DNA from: Bradyrhizobium sp. AUGA SZCCT0158
Lineage (GTDB): Bacteria; Pseudomonadota; Alphaproteobacteria; Rhizobiales; Xanthobacteraceae
Reading direction: 5' to 3'
DNA: 48,942 nucleotides
NCBI RefSeq assembly: GCF_018130065.1
Contig: NZ_JAFCME010000040.1
Span: 1-48,942 of the forward strand
Below, one piece after another: positions 41,598 through 48,942 of the stretch; positions within the stretch are counted from its first letter, which is position 1; the number at the start of each line of letters is the position of its first letter. Made by a program: the position numbers and the translations under genes. The notes under the pieces are model-generated. The model did not search any database. It was not told the DNA's origin and saw nothing but the letters and a program-made list of their open reading frames with translations.

Positions 41598-42413
41598 ATG
41601 CTGCGATCGCTCGTGCTTGCCACTGCCTTTCTCGGTTCGCTGATCGTTCCTGCGACCGCGCAATCGCCGCTCCGCAGTGAATGCCTGGCGATGGCCAACG
41701 CCCCGCCGTGGGCTGTGCCGGTCAGCCTCCGCCGCACCGCCGCCAAGGTGGAAGAAGTCGCGATCACCTATGTCGGTCATTCCACCTATTACATCGACAC
41801 GCCCGGCGGGGTGCGGATCGGCACCGATTTCAACGGCTACTACCAGACCGGGCGGCTGCCCGACGTCGTCACCATGAACCGGGCGCATTCGACGCATTTC
41901 ACGCTGTTTCCCGACCCCAAGATCAAGCATGTGCTGCACGGCTGGGGTGAGAAGGGGCAGCCTGCGCTGGTCGGCCTGCGCGTCGATGATGTCTATATCC
42001 GCAACGTGACCACCGACATCCGCCGCTACTACGGCGATGGCGCCGGCGGCGAGATGATCCGGGACGGCAACTCGATCTTCATCTTCGAGGTCGCCGGCCT
42101 CTGCATCGGCCATCTCGGCCATCTGCATCACAAGCTCGACGACAGCCATTTCGCGGCGATCGGCCGGCTCGACATCGTGATGGTCCCGATCGACGGCACC
42201 TTCACGATGTCGCTCGACGGCGTCTCCGAAATCACCAAGCGCCTGCGCGCCTCCGTGGTGCTGCCGATGCATCGTTTTGCGACCCCGCTCGACGAATTCA
42301 TGCGGCTGATCGGCAAGCAGTTCGAGATCGACCAGCGCACCCAGCGAACCCTGAAGATTTCGCGGGAAACGCTGCCCACCACGCCGACGGTGATCATTCT
42401 CGACGGGGTGTGA
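41598..42413 (+). CDS. Secreted MBL-fold (UlaG/COG2220-like) protein with altered metal motif
   Basis: The protein has about 271 residues with a signal peptide (MLRSLVLATAFLGSLIVPATAQ). The strand-turn pattern AITYVGHSTYYIDTPGGVRIGTDFNGYY is that of COG2220 metallo-beta-lactamase-fold proteins. The canonical HxHxDH metal motif is replaced by RAHSTH (in VTMNRAHSTHF), while later His-rich segments (GHLGHLHHKLDD, MHRF) remain. It could be a subfamily with different metal binding or a non-catalytic relative. The ATG at 41598 is chosen because it starts the signal peptide; the frame is open for 67 codons more. It is followed closely (42 bases) by the amidohydrolase gene, so they are probably co-transcribed. 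Confidence 0.82.
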   Translation: MLRSLVLATAFLGSLIVPATAQSPLRSECLAMANAPPWAVPVSLRRTAAKVEEVAITYVGHSTYYIDTPGGVRIGTDFNGYYQTGRLPDVVTMNRAHSTHFTLFPDPKIKHVLHGWGEKGQPALVGLRVDDVYIRNVTTDIRRYYGDGAGGEMIRDGNSIFIFEVAGLCIGHLGHLHHKLDDSHFAAIGRLDIVMVPIDGTFTMSLDGVSEITKRLRASVVLPMHRFATPLDEFMRLIGKQFEIDQRTQRTLKISRETLPTTPTVIILDGV

Positions 42414-42455
42414 GCCGGCACGACAACGATAATAAGAATCAGGGAGCGACCATCC

Positions 42456-43508
42456 ATGGCCGTCAGCACTGCACCCGCCTCGAAGAGCGGGCTCTATGCC
42501 GATCCGCGCGAAGACTGGCTGGCGCAACACACCGAGGCGATCATCGACCCCGACCGCCCGATCGTCGACCCCCACCATCATCTCTGGGACCGCGGCGGGC
42601 AGCGCTACTTGATCGAGGAGATGGCGGCCGATGTCGCCTCCGGCCACAACATCATCGCGACCGTCTATGTCGATTGCCGTTCTATGTACCGCGCCAGTGG
42701 GCCCGAGGCGTTCCGGCCGGTCGGCGAAGTAGAATTCGCCAACGGCATTGCCGCGATGGCGGCGAGCGGCGGATACGGCAAGGCCGCGATCTGCGCCGGC
42801 ATCGTCAGCCACGTCAATCTGCTGCTTGGCGAAGGCGCCAGGCCGGTGCTGGAGGCGGAGATCGTCGCCGGCAATGGCCGCTTCCGCGGCATCCGGCATT
42901 CCGCGGCGTGGGATGCCGATCCCGATGTCGCCGGCATTTATGCGACGCGGCCGCAGGGCCTGCTGCTCGACGCAACCTTTCGCAAGGGCTTTGCCTGTCT
43001 CGCGCCGCTCGACCTCAGTTTCGAAGGCTGGCTGTTCCATCCGCAGATCGGCGAACTCACCGATCTTGCCCGCGCCTTCCCGGACACCAGGATCGTGCTC
43101 GATCATTGCGGCGGCCCGATCGGCATCGGCAGTTACGCGGGCCGGCGAGAGGAGATCTTTCCAGTCTGGAAGGCCTCGATCCAGGAGATCGCCAGATGTC
43201 CCAATGTCGTGGTCAAGCTCGGCGGGCTTGCGATGGCCCTGCTCGGCTATGACTTCCATCTGCGGCCGAAGCCGCCGACTTCGGAACAGGCCGCCGCCGC
43301 GTGGCGCCCTTATATAGAGACGTGCATCGAGGCCTTTGGACCCAGCCGCTGCATGTTCGAGAGCAATTTTCCGCCCGATAAAGGCCAGTGCAGCTATCAC
43401 GTGATCTTCAACGCCTTCAAGCGCCTCGCTGCGCAATACAGCGAGGCCGAGAAGACGGCGATGTTTTCCAGGACGGCGACGGACTTTTACAGGTTGCAGC
43501 TGACCTAG
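42456..43508 (+). CDS. Amidohydrolase-2 family (TIM-barrel) hydrolase
   Basis: The protein has 350 residues. The metal-binding start of the barrel is IVDPHHHLWDRGGQRYL (about residues 33-49). Later strands show FRGIRHSAAWD, TRIVLDHCGGPIG and a terminal FESNFPPDKGQCSYHVIFNAFKRLA. These fit the amidohydrolase-2/pyrone-dicarboxylate-lactonase-like group, which hydrolyses lactones or decarboxylates small acids. No signal peptide, so cytoplasmic. The start is set by AGGGAGCG ahead of the ATG. The substrate is not recognisable; the MBL-fold gene upstream may share a transcript. Confidence 0.88.
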   Translation: MAVSTAPASKSGLYADPREDWLAQHTEAIIDPDRPIVDPHHHLWDRGGQRYLIEEMAADVASGHNIIATVYVDCRSMYRASGPEAFRPVGEVEFANGIAAMAASGGYGKAAICAGIVSHVNLLLGEGARPVLEAEIVAGNGRFRGIRHSAAWDADPDVAGIYATRPQGLLLDATFRKGFACLAPLDLSFEGWLFHPQIGELTDLARAFPDTRIVLDHCGGPIGIGSYAGRREEIFPVWKASIQEIARCPNVVVKLGGLAMALLGYDFHLRPKPPTSEQAAAAWRPYIETCIEAFGPSRCMFESNFPPDKGQCSYHVIFNAFKRLAAQYSEAEKTAMFSRTATDFYRLQLT

Positions 43509-43532
43509 CTCACGGCCGGCGTGAGCGCCTGC

Positions 43533-44789
43533 TCACGCCCATTCGCCCTTGCGGAACACCGGGACGCTGCTTCCGTCGGTGTGAATGCCGTCGATGTCGG
43601 TCTCGGCCGAGCCGATCATCCAGTCTATATGAATGAGGCTCTTGTTGCCGCCTTGCGCCGCGATCTGCTGCGGCGTCAGCTTGTCGCCGCCGACGAAACA
43701 TTTCGAGTAGCATTGGCCGAGCGCGATGTGCGAGGCGGCGTTCTCGTCGAACAGCGTGTTGAAGAACAGCAATCCACTCTTCGAGATCGGCGAGGAGTGC
43801 GGCACCAGCGCCACTTCGCCGAGCCGCGCCGCGCCCTCGTCGGTATCGAGCACCTTCTTGAGCACTTCCTCGCCGCGCGACGCCTTTGCGTCGACGATGC
43901 GGCCTTCCTCGAACCGCACCGCGATGTTGTCGATCAGGGTACCCTGATAGGACAGCGGCTTGGAGCTGACGACATGCCCGCTGACGCGCCGGCAGTGCGG
44001 CGTGGTGAAGACTTCCTCGGTCGGGATATTGGCGTTGCAGGTGATGCCGTTTTTGGCCGTCGAGGCGCCGCCCTCCCATTCATGGCCGTCGGCGAGACCG
44101 ATCGTCAGATCCGTTCCCGGCCCCGAATATTTCAGCGCGTGGAAGCGCTGGCCGTTCAGCCACTGCGTGCGCTCGCGCAGCACAGCGTTGTGTTTTTCCC
44201 ACGCCGCGACCGCGCCGTCCTGATCGACGCGCGAGGCCGCAAAAATCGCGTCCGCCAGTTTGGCTACCGCGACATCCTCGGCAACGTCGGGAAATACCTG
44301 CTTCGCCCATGCCGGGCTCGGATAGGCGATGATGTTCCAGTTGGTTTCGAAATTGACGATCTTTTCCAGCGCCGGCTGATAGGCCATCGAATTGGCTTTG
44401 CTGGCGCGCGCCACCTTGGTCGGATCCTCGCCCGACAGCAGCATCGGATTGTCACCGACGATCGCCAGCCGCGCGGTGTTATTGCCGAACGCCTTCGCCA
44501 TGCCCTCATAGAGCCAGCCGGCCGCGCGATCGAACCCGTCATTGTGGCCGTAGCGATAGCGCGACAGCGTGATCTCTTCGTCGGAGAGGAACGGCGTCAC
44601 CAGGCCCGCACCGGCCTTGTAGGCATGCTCGGCAATTTTTCGAACCAGCGGCAGCGCCACCGACGGCGCGGTCAAAAGCAGGTCCTGGCCCGGCTGCAAC
44701 TGCAGGCCGACCTTCACGGCGACCTCGGCAAGGCGGTCGAGTTTCACGGGATCGATCGGTGTCGAAAAATTACGTTCGTGTGCGGTCAT
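43533..44789 (-). CDS. M29-family aminopeptidase
   Basis: The protein has 418 residues, the usual length for M29 aminopeptidases. The C-terminal metal-binding half is clear: NIPTEEVFTTPH (Glu ligand), then GEVALVPHSSPIS (Glu) and FFNTLFDENAASHIALGQCY (His), then LIHIDWMIG (His and Asp). These five ligands hold two metal ions. It removes N-terminal amino acids from peptides in the cytoplasm. It converges with the amidohydrolase gene (24 bases) and is followed upstream by the lyase gene on the same strand. Confidence 0.94.
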   Translation of the reverse strand: MTAHERNFSTPIDPVKLDRLAEVAVKVGLQLQPGQDLLLTAPSVALPLVRKIAEHAYKAGAGLVTPFLSDEEITLSRYRYGHNDGFDRAAGWLYEGMAKAFGNNTARLAIVGDNPMLLSGEDPTKVARASKANSMAYQPALEKIVNFETNWNIIAYPSPAWAKQVFPDVAEDVAVAKLADAIFAASRVDQDGAVAAWEKHNAVLRERTQWLNGQRFHALKYSGPGTDLTIGLADGHEWEGGASTAKNGITCNANIPTEEVFTTPHCRRVSGHVVSSKPLSYQGTLIDNIAVRFEEGRIVDAKASRGEEVLKKVLDTDEGAARLGEVALVPHSSPISKSGLLFFNTLFDENAASHIALGQCYSKCFVGGDKLTPQQIAAQGGNKSLIHIDWMIGSAETDIDGIHTDGSSVPVFRKGEWA

Positions 44790-44843
44790 GACGGGTCCTC
44801 AAATCAATCGTTGCTACAGAGATAGGCGAACCGGCTGGTTCCT

Positions 44844-46205
44844 TCAACGCTTCGACGCCGCCAATACGCGATCGACCATCTCGGGCGCGAGGCCGAGATA
44901 GTTCTTCGGCGAGGTCAGGCGGTCGATGGTCGCGCGGTCGATGCGCGAGGAAACGCGCGGATCCACGGACAGCGCATCGGCCAGCGTCATGCCTTTGTCA
45001 TTGGCGACACGGCAGGCGTCATAAACGACGTCGTGCGCCTCCTGCCGGCCGATGTCCGGAGCAAGCCCCATCATCACGGCTTCGGCGACGATCAACCCGC
45101 GGCTGATGTCGAGATTGTCAGCCATCTTCGTCTCGTCCACGATCAGGCCGCCCAGCGCGAATTTCGCCTGATGCAGCGCGCCTGCGGTGAGGACAAAACT
45201 TTCCGGGATCGCCATCCATTCGGCATGCCACGGCCCGGTGGCGCGCTCGAAGTCCTGCACCATCGCGTCCAGCATCAAGCCGGCGTGTTGGCGCACGCCC
45301 TTGGCCGCCGCCAGCATCAGTTCGGATGAAATCGGGTTGCGTTTCTGCGGCATGGTCGAGGACGCGCCGCGGCCTTTCACGAACGGCTCGTAGAGTTCGG
45401 CGAATTCGGTCGACGCCATGATCATGATGTCGAGCGCGATCTTGCCGAGCGAGCCGGTGACGAGGCCGAAGAAATTGATCACTTCCGCAAGGCCGTCGCG
45501 TGCGACGTGCCACGTGGAGACCGGCACGCCGAGCCCGAGTTCCTCGCACAGCGCCTTTTGAACCTCGAACCCCTTGTCGCCGAGCGAGGCCAGCGTGCCG
45601 GCGGCGCCTGCGAACTGGCCGACAAGGACGCGCGGCTTCAATTGCGCGAGGCGCTCGGCGTGGCGATCGAACATCGCGAGATAAATCGCGGTCTTGTAGC
45701 CGAACGTCACCGGCAGCGCCTGCTGCAGATGGGTGCGCCCCGCCATCGGTGTGTCGCGATAGCGCCTGGAGAGATCGGCGAGGATGCCGCGGAGGGCGGC
45801 GATGTCAGCCTCGATGATTTCGAGCCCGGCGCGGACCTGCAGCACCACGGCGGTGTCCATGATGTCCTGCGTGGTCGCGCCCCAATGCACGTAGCGGCCG
45901 GCCTCGCCGCATTGGTTTGCCATCTGGTGCACCAGCGGCAGGATCGGATAGCCGACGATATCGGTCTCGCTGCGCAGCAGGTCGAAATCGAACGCCGAGA
46001 CGTCGGTTCGCTTTGCGATTTCCTCGGCGGCTTGCGCCGGGATCACGCCGCAGCGCGCCTCGGCCTTGGCCAGCGCGATCTCGACTTCGGCGTAGCGCGA
46101 GATCAGGCTGAAATCCGAAAACACGTCCCGCATCGCCGGCGTGCCGAAGGCGTCGCGGAACAGGATGGAGTCGAGGACGGTGGTCGAGGTCGGAAAGGCG
46201 GGCAT
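44844..46205 (-). CDS. Aspartase/fumarase-superfamily lyase (adenylosuccinate lyase/CMLE-like)
   Basis: The protein has 453 residues. The superfamily signature GASSTMPQKRNPISSELM lies near residues 280-297, with HWGATTQDIMDT (about 102-113) and AGRTHLQQALPVTFGYK (about 154-170) as the other two active-site regions. It would cleave a C-N or C-C bond with release of a fumarate-type product, or cyclise a muconate. True PurB and PcaB are both possible by length; neither purine nor protocatechuate genes are adjacent. A separate adenylosuccinate lyase may exist elsewhere in the genome. ATG start at 46205. Confidence 0.88.
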   Translation of the reverse strand: MPAFPTSTTVLDSILFRDAFGTPAMRDVFSDFSLISRYAEVEIALAKAEARCGVIPAQAAEEIAKRTDVSAFDFDLLRSETDIVGYPILPLVHQMANQCGEAGRYVHWGATTQDIMDTAVVLQVRAGLEIIEADIAALRGILADLSRRYRDTPMAGRTHLQQALPVTFGYKTAIYLAMFDRHAERLAQLKPRVLVGQFAGAAGTLASLGDKGFEVQKALCEELGLGVPVSTWHVARDGLAEVINFFGLVTGSLGKIALDIMIMASTEFAELYEPFVKGRGASSTMPQKRNPISSELMLAAAKGVRQHAGLMLDAMVQDFERATGPWHAEWMAIPESFVLTAGALHQAKFALGGLIVDETKMADNLDISRGLIVAEAVMMGLAPDIGRQEAHDVVYDACRVANDKGMTLADALSVDPRVSSRIDRATIDRLTSPKNYLGLAPEMVDRVLAASKR

Positions 46206-46265
46206 GTCGTTTCCTTCGAATCGCGCCTCAAGGATGCCGGACGCTCAGACCATCGTCACGCCCCC

Positions 46266-48335
46266 TCAGTCGCGGAATTTCTTCTTTTTCTTCTTTCCGA
46301 ATGCGGGCTTCGCAGCGCCGGCATGTTTCGGCTTGGCGGCATAAGCAGGCTTCTCCCGGAATGGCCGCTTTTTGTCGTAACGCCTTTCCTTGTCGAATCC
46401 AGGCGCCTTTTCGCTGCGAGGCTTGTCTTCATACGGCTTGCTGTCGCGGGATTTGCCGCCGGGCGGCTTGTTGCCCCAGGACTTTTCATCACGGGACTTT
46501 TCATCACGGGGTTTTTCGTCGTGAGGCTTGTCTTCGCGAGGCTTGTCCCAGGGCTTTGCTTCCCGCGGCTTGTCTTGCCACGGCTTGCCGTGCGGCCTCG
46601 GCGCCCTCTCCTCACGCTCGCGCGCAGGCGGACGCTTCTCGGCCGCGGGCTCGCCCTGCGGGCCCTCGGGCAAGGGCTCGATGCGAATATTGTCTTCCTT
46701 GTCGGGACGGCGGAGGTTGCCGACAAATTTGTCGGCGGCGCGCGCGGAAATTTCGAACTCGGTCGTCGTGTCCATGACGCGGATGGCGCCGATGTCTGTT
46801 TTGTCGATGCCGCCGCGGCGGCAGATCATCGGCAACAGCCAGCGCGCCTCGGCATTCTTGCGGCTGCCGATCGAGGCGCGGAACCAGACGCTGTTCTCGC
46901 CCATGACGTGGCGCGCCGACGGCTTTTTCGACTTGGATCGTGGACCGGCGTTGCGGTCGTCACCGCGCGGCGCACGACTATCACTTTCACGGCCGCGATC
47001 CTCGCGGCCCCGGCTGCGATGTTCGCCGGGATCGATGATGTCTTCCGGCGAGGGCAGCCGTGATCGATAGAGGCGCGCCAGTGCCGCGGCAATATCCTCG
47101 GCCGAGCGCTCGGCGAGCAGGGCCTGCGCCAACATCAAATCCTCGGGCGTAGTTTCTTCGGCGAACAGCGCATCCTTCAGCATGCGCTCTTGATCGAGCT
47201 TGCGGATTTCATCGGCCTGCGGCGCCGTACCCCAGATCGCATCGATGCCGGCCAGGTTCAGCAGCACTTCTGCGCGCCGCTTGCGCGCCGGCGGCACCAA
47301 TAGAACGCTAACCCCCTTGCGGCCGGCACGGCCGGTGCGGCCGGAGCGATGCTGCATGACTTCAGGATCGTTCGGAATATCGGCGTGGATGACGAGATCG
47401 AGGTTTGGCAGATCGATGCCGCGCGCGGCCACATCAGTCGCGACGCAAACGCGGGCGCGGCCGTCGCGCAATGCCTGCAGTGCGTGGGTACGCTCGTTCT
47501 GGGTCAATTCGCCCGATAGCGCCACGACCGAGAAGCCGCGCTCCGACAACGTTGCCTGCAGATGCCGCACCGCCTCGCGGGTGTTGCAGAACACCAGCGC
47601 GCTCGGCGATTCGAAGAAGCGCAAGGTGTTGACGACCGCATGGTCGACGTCGCCAGGCGCGATCCGGATGGCGCGGTAATCGATGTCGGCATGACCGCCT
47701 TCGTCGCCGCCAACCTCGATGCGGAAAGCTTCCTGCTGATATTCCTTGGCCAGGGCGATGATGACGCGCGGCAGGGTCGCCGAGAACAATAGGGTGCGGC
47801 GGGTCTCCGGCGTGGTCTCGAGGATGAATTCCATATCCTCGCGAAAACCGAGATCGAGCATTTCGTCGGCCTCGTCGAGCACGACGGCCTTCAGTTCGGA
47901 AATATCCAGCCTGTTGCGCCTCAAATGATCGCACAGCCGCCCCGGGGTACCGACCACGATGTGGGCGCCGGCCGCGAGCTCGCGCTGTTCACGGCGCGGA
48001 TCCATGCCGCCGACGCAGGAAACCACGCGCGCATCGGCGTATTGATAGAGCCAGGCGAGTTCGCGATGGACCTGCAGCGCCAGCTCGCGCGTCGGTGCGA
48101 CGATCAGGGCAAGCGGTGCGCCGGCCCGCTCGAACCGCTCGGCATCGCCGAGCAGTTCGGCTGATATGGCGAGGCCATAGGCGACGGTTTTGCCGGAGCC
48201 GGTCTGCGCCGACACCAGCAGGTCGCGGCCGGCAGCGTCATTTGCCAGCACGGCGGTCTGGACCGGCGTCAGGGAATCGAAATTGCGCTCGGCCAGGGCT
48301 CGGGCGAGCGGCGGACTTGTGGTCAGGGATGTCAC
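46266..48335 (-). CDS. DEAD-box ATP-dependent RNA helicase with basic C-terminal tail
   Basis: The protein has 689 residues. The N-terminal core has a Q-motif region (FDSLTPVQ), Walker A AQTGSGKT (43-50), PTRELA, TPGR, DEAD (154-157) and SAT. The second core domain has ATDVAARGID and HRSGRTGRAGR. A DbpA-type RNA-binding domain follows (about 470-550; RKNAEARWLLPMICRRGGIDKTDIGAIRV). The last 120 residues are a low-complexity Lys/Pro/Asp/Arg tail built from KPRDEK- and KPREDK-like units, ending GKKKKKKFRD. Such CsdA/DeaD-like enzymes remodel RNA during ribosome assembly or cold. Translation starts at a GTG with AAGG upstream. Confidence 0.94.
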   Translation of the reverse strand: MTSLTTSPPLARALAERNFDSLTPVQTAVLANDAAGRDLLVSAQTGSGKTVAYGLAISAELLGDAERFERAGAPLALIVAPTRELALQVHRELAWLYQYADARVVSCVGGMDPRREQRELAAGAHIVVGTPGRLCDHLRRNRLDISELKAVVLDEADEMLDLGFREDMEFILETTPETRRTLLFSATLPRVIIALAKEYQQEAFRIEVGGDEGGHADIDYRAIRIAPGDVDHAVVNTLRFFESPSALVFCNTREAVRHLQATLSERGFSVVALSGELTQNERTHALQALRDGRARVCVATDVAARGIDLPNLDLVIHADIPNDPEVMQHRSGRTGRAGRKGVSVLLVPPARKRRAEVLLNLAGIDAIWGTAPQADEIRKLDQERMLKDALFAEETTPEDLMLAQALLAERSAEDIAAALARLYRSRLPSPEDIIDPGEHRSRGREDRGRESDSRAPRGDDRNAGPRSKSKKPSARHVMGENSVWFRASIGSRKNAEARWLLPMICRRGGIDKTDIGAIRVMDTTTEFEISARAADKFVGNLRRPDKEDNIRIEPLPEGPQGEPAAEKRPPAREREERAPRPHGKPWQDKPREAKPWDKPREDKPHDEKPRDEKSRDEKSWGNKPPGGKSRDSKPYEDKPRSEKAPGFDKERRYDKKRPFREKPAYAAKPKHAGAAKPAFGKKKKKKFRD

Positions 48336-48561
48336 GAGATCAGAACCTTAATGGGCGCAGCTGCGCCGGAAAGCCGAATAAAGCCTCGAACCATACGATC
48401 GAGGCTGCCGGCTGGAGGATGCGCGGGTCCGATGACCCGAACGATTTGAATGAGATAGGCACCCTTTAGGCCATTCGCAGCCAAAGCGCCATGGAATGTT
48501 GGTGGAGGCTGCATTGCGTCGTTAACGGCGGGGCTATGGTGTTGATATTGCAGCGATATCC
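48336..48561. other. Leader and promoter region of the RNA helicase
   Basis: No gene is seen. Two hairpins, at 48381-48406 and 48424-48439, lie 46-105 bases before the helicase start. Cold-shock helicase genes in other bacteria often have structured leaders, so these may matter for control. No promoter elements can be named with confidence. Confidence 0.4.
48382..48406 (-). promoter_or_regulatory. Hairpin in the helicase leader followed by a T-rich stretch
   Basis: On the minus strand an eight-base stem (AGCCTCGA/TCGAGGCT) encloses a nine-base loop and is followed by TTATT, about 46 bases before the GTG start. It could be an attenuator or merely a stable leader structure. Confidence 0.4.
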
Positions 48562-48704
48562 CGTCGTCCCGGCCTTGAGCCGGGACCCATACCGCGTGAT
48601 CTCTCGATGAGGTTCGGTAGCCGAGACCATCCGCAAAACTTCTTCCTGTGATTATGGGTCCCCCGATGCGCAATTGCGCATCTGTGGTCAAGGCCGGGAC
48701 GACG
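48562..48704. repeat. Interspersed palindromic repeat, family B copy 2
   Basis: Ends CGTCGTCCCGGCCTTGAGCC and GGCCGGGACGACGG, with inner GATGCGCAATTGCGCATC, match the copy at 2722-2869 in sequence, length and orientation. The central part differs. Confidence 0.85.
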
Positions 48705-48775
48705 GCGTTCTTTGTTGCTGCACTGAACACTGAACACACCTTCGCAATCTCGCGACGCACTGCGCCCGAGCTTTG

Positions 48776-48942
48776 CCAGAAACTTCCCGCCCTCTCATGA
48801 GAGGGCGCAAGGAAGACCGGGTGCGCGCTGCACCCGCGGTCCCGTGTGCGGTTAGCACAAGAAATGCTGCACACGAGCATACAGGGCAGCGGAGAACACC
48901 CGGCCTTCCCTGCGCAATGGCTTTACGGCTTATGCCGTGCTC
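48776..48942. repeat. Probable interspersed repeat, family F, incomplete at the window edge
   Basis: It contains small palindromes CGCCCTCTCATGAGAGGGCG and CCGGGTGCGCGCTGCACCCG, and continues through GCTGCACACGAGCATACAGG to the window end. No gene is seen. The sequence style matches repeat elements I associate with Bradyrhizobium genomes, but no second copy is in this window. Confidence 0.5.

Noticed and set aside
41442..43436. 664-codon open frame on the minus strand
   Set aside because: It is antisense to the MBL-fold and amidohydrolase genes, whose signal peptide and metal motifs are clear.
45507..47063. 518-codon open frame on the plus strand
   Set aside because: It is antisense to the lyase and helicase genes; low-complexity Arg/Leu sequence.

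Overview
The window is chromosomal DNA from an alphaproteobacterium, most probably Bradyrhizobium or a close relative. This rests on the high GC content, the many HAAT and Opp-type ABC transporters, the CtrA-type TTAA-N7-TTAA site, and several families of short palindromic intergenic repeats. The genus is an inference. No rRNA, tRNA, CRISPR array, insertion sequence or prophage was seen.

Layout. 0.1-7 kb: an HD-domain protein, a VOC/glyoxalase-fold protein, a small secreted protein behind a CtrA-like site, a two-gene type I secretion exporter (ABC protein plus HlyD adaptor) and two small proteins. 7-16.3 kb: an Opp/Dpp-type transporter operon on the minus strand (binding protein, two permeases, two ATPases). 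An AtzG-like small protein and an amidase sit between its two ATPase genes. A paralogous binding protein is transcribed divergently. The shared intergenic region carries two face-away sigma-54 (-24/-12) elements that match the consensus very well. 16.4-26 kb: a CHASE2 adenylate cyclase, a giant FecR/VCBS-repeat/RTX-like secreted protein (about 1,890 residues) and a divergent LapG-like transglutaminase-type cysteine protease. 26.3-28.5 kb: a PQQ-dependent quinohemoprotein dehydrogenase. 28.9-35.8 kb: a branched-chain-amino-acid-type (HAAT) transporter operon that includes an acyl-CoA synthetase. 36.1-40.4 kb: an ABC-2-like exporter pair and a TelA/XpaC pair. 40.5-48.3 kb: an epoxide-hydrolase-like enzyme, an MBL-fold protein, an amidohydrolase, an M29 aminopeptidase, an aspartase/fumarase-superfamily lyase and a DEAD-box RNA helicase.

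Two groups look like working systems. The first is a probable nitrogen-scavenging uptake and hydrolysis module at 7.05-16.28 kb: two binding proteins, permeases, and an amidase with its AtzG-like partner. It appears to be under RpoN control. One of its ATPases lacks about 14 residues between the ABC signature and Walker B, so the transporter may be damaged or may need another ATPase. The second is a surface-adhesion module: a large type I-secreted repeat protein beside a LapG-like protease, with a type I exporter about 13 kb away and a cAMP-producing cyclase next door. No LapD-like receptor and no TolC-like outer-membrane protein are in the window.

Interspersed palindromic repeats lie at many gene ends and also inside the Opp-type operon. 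Intrinsic terminators of nearly identical sequence separate the convergent dehydrogenase gene and HAAT operon. All functional statements come from reading motifs by eye; no database search was run.
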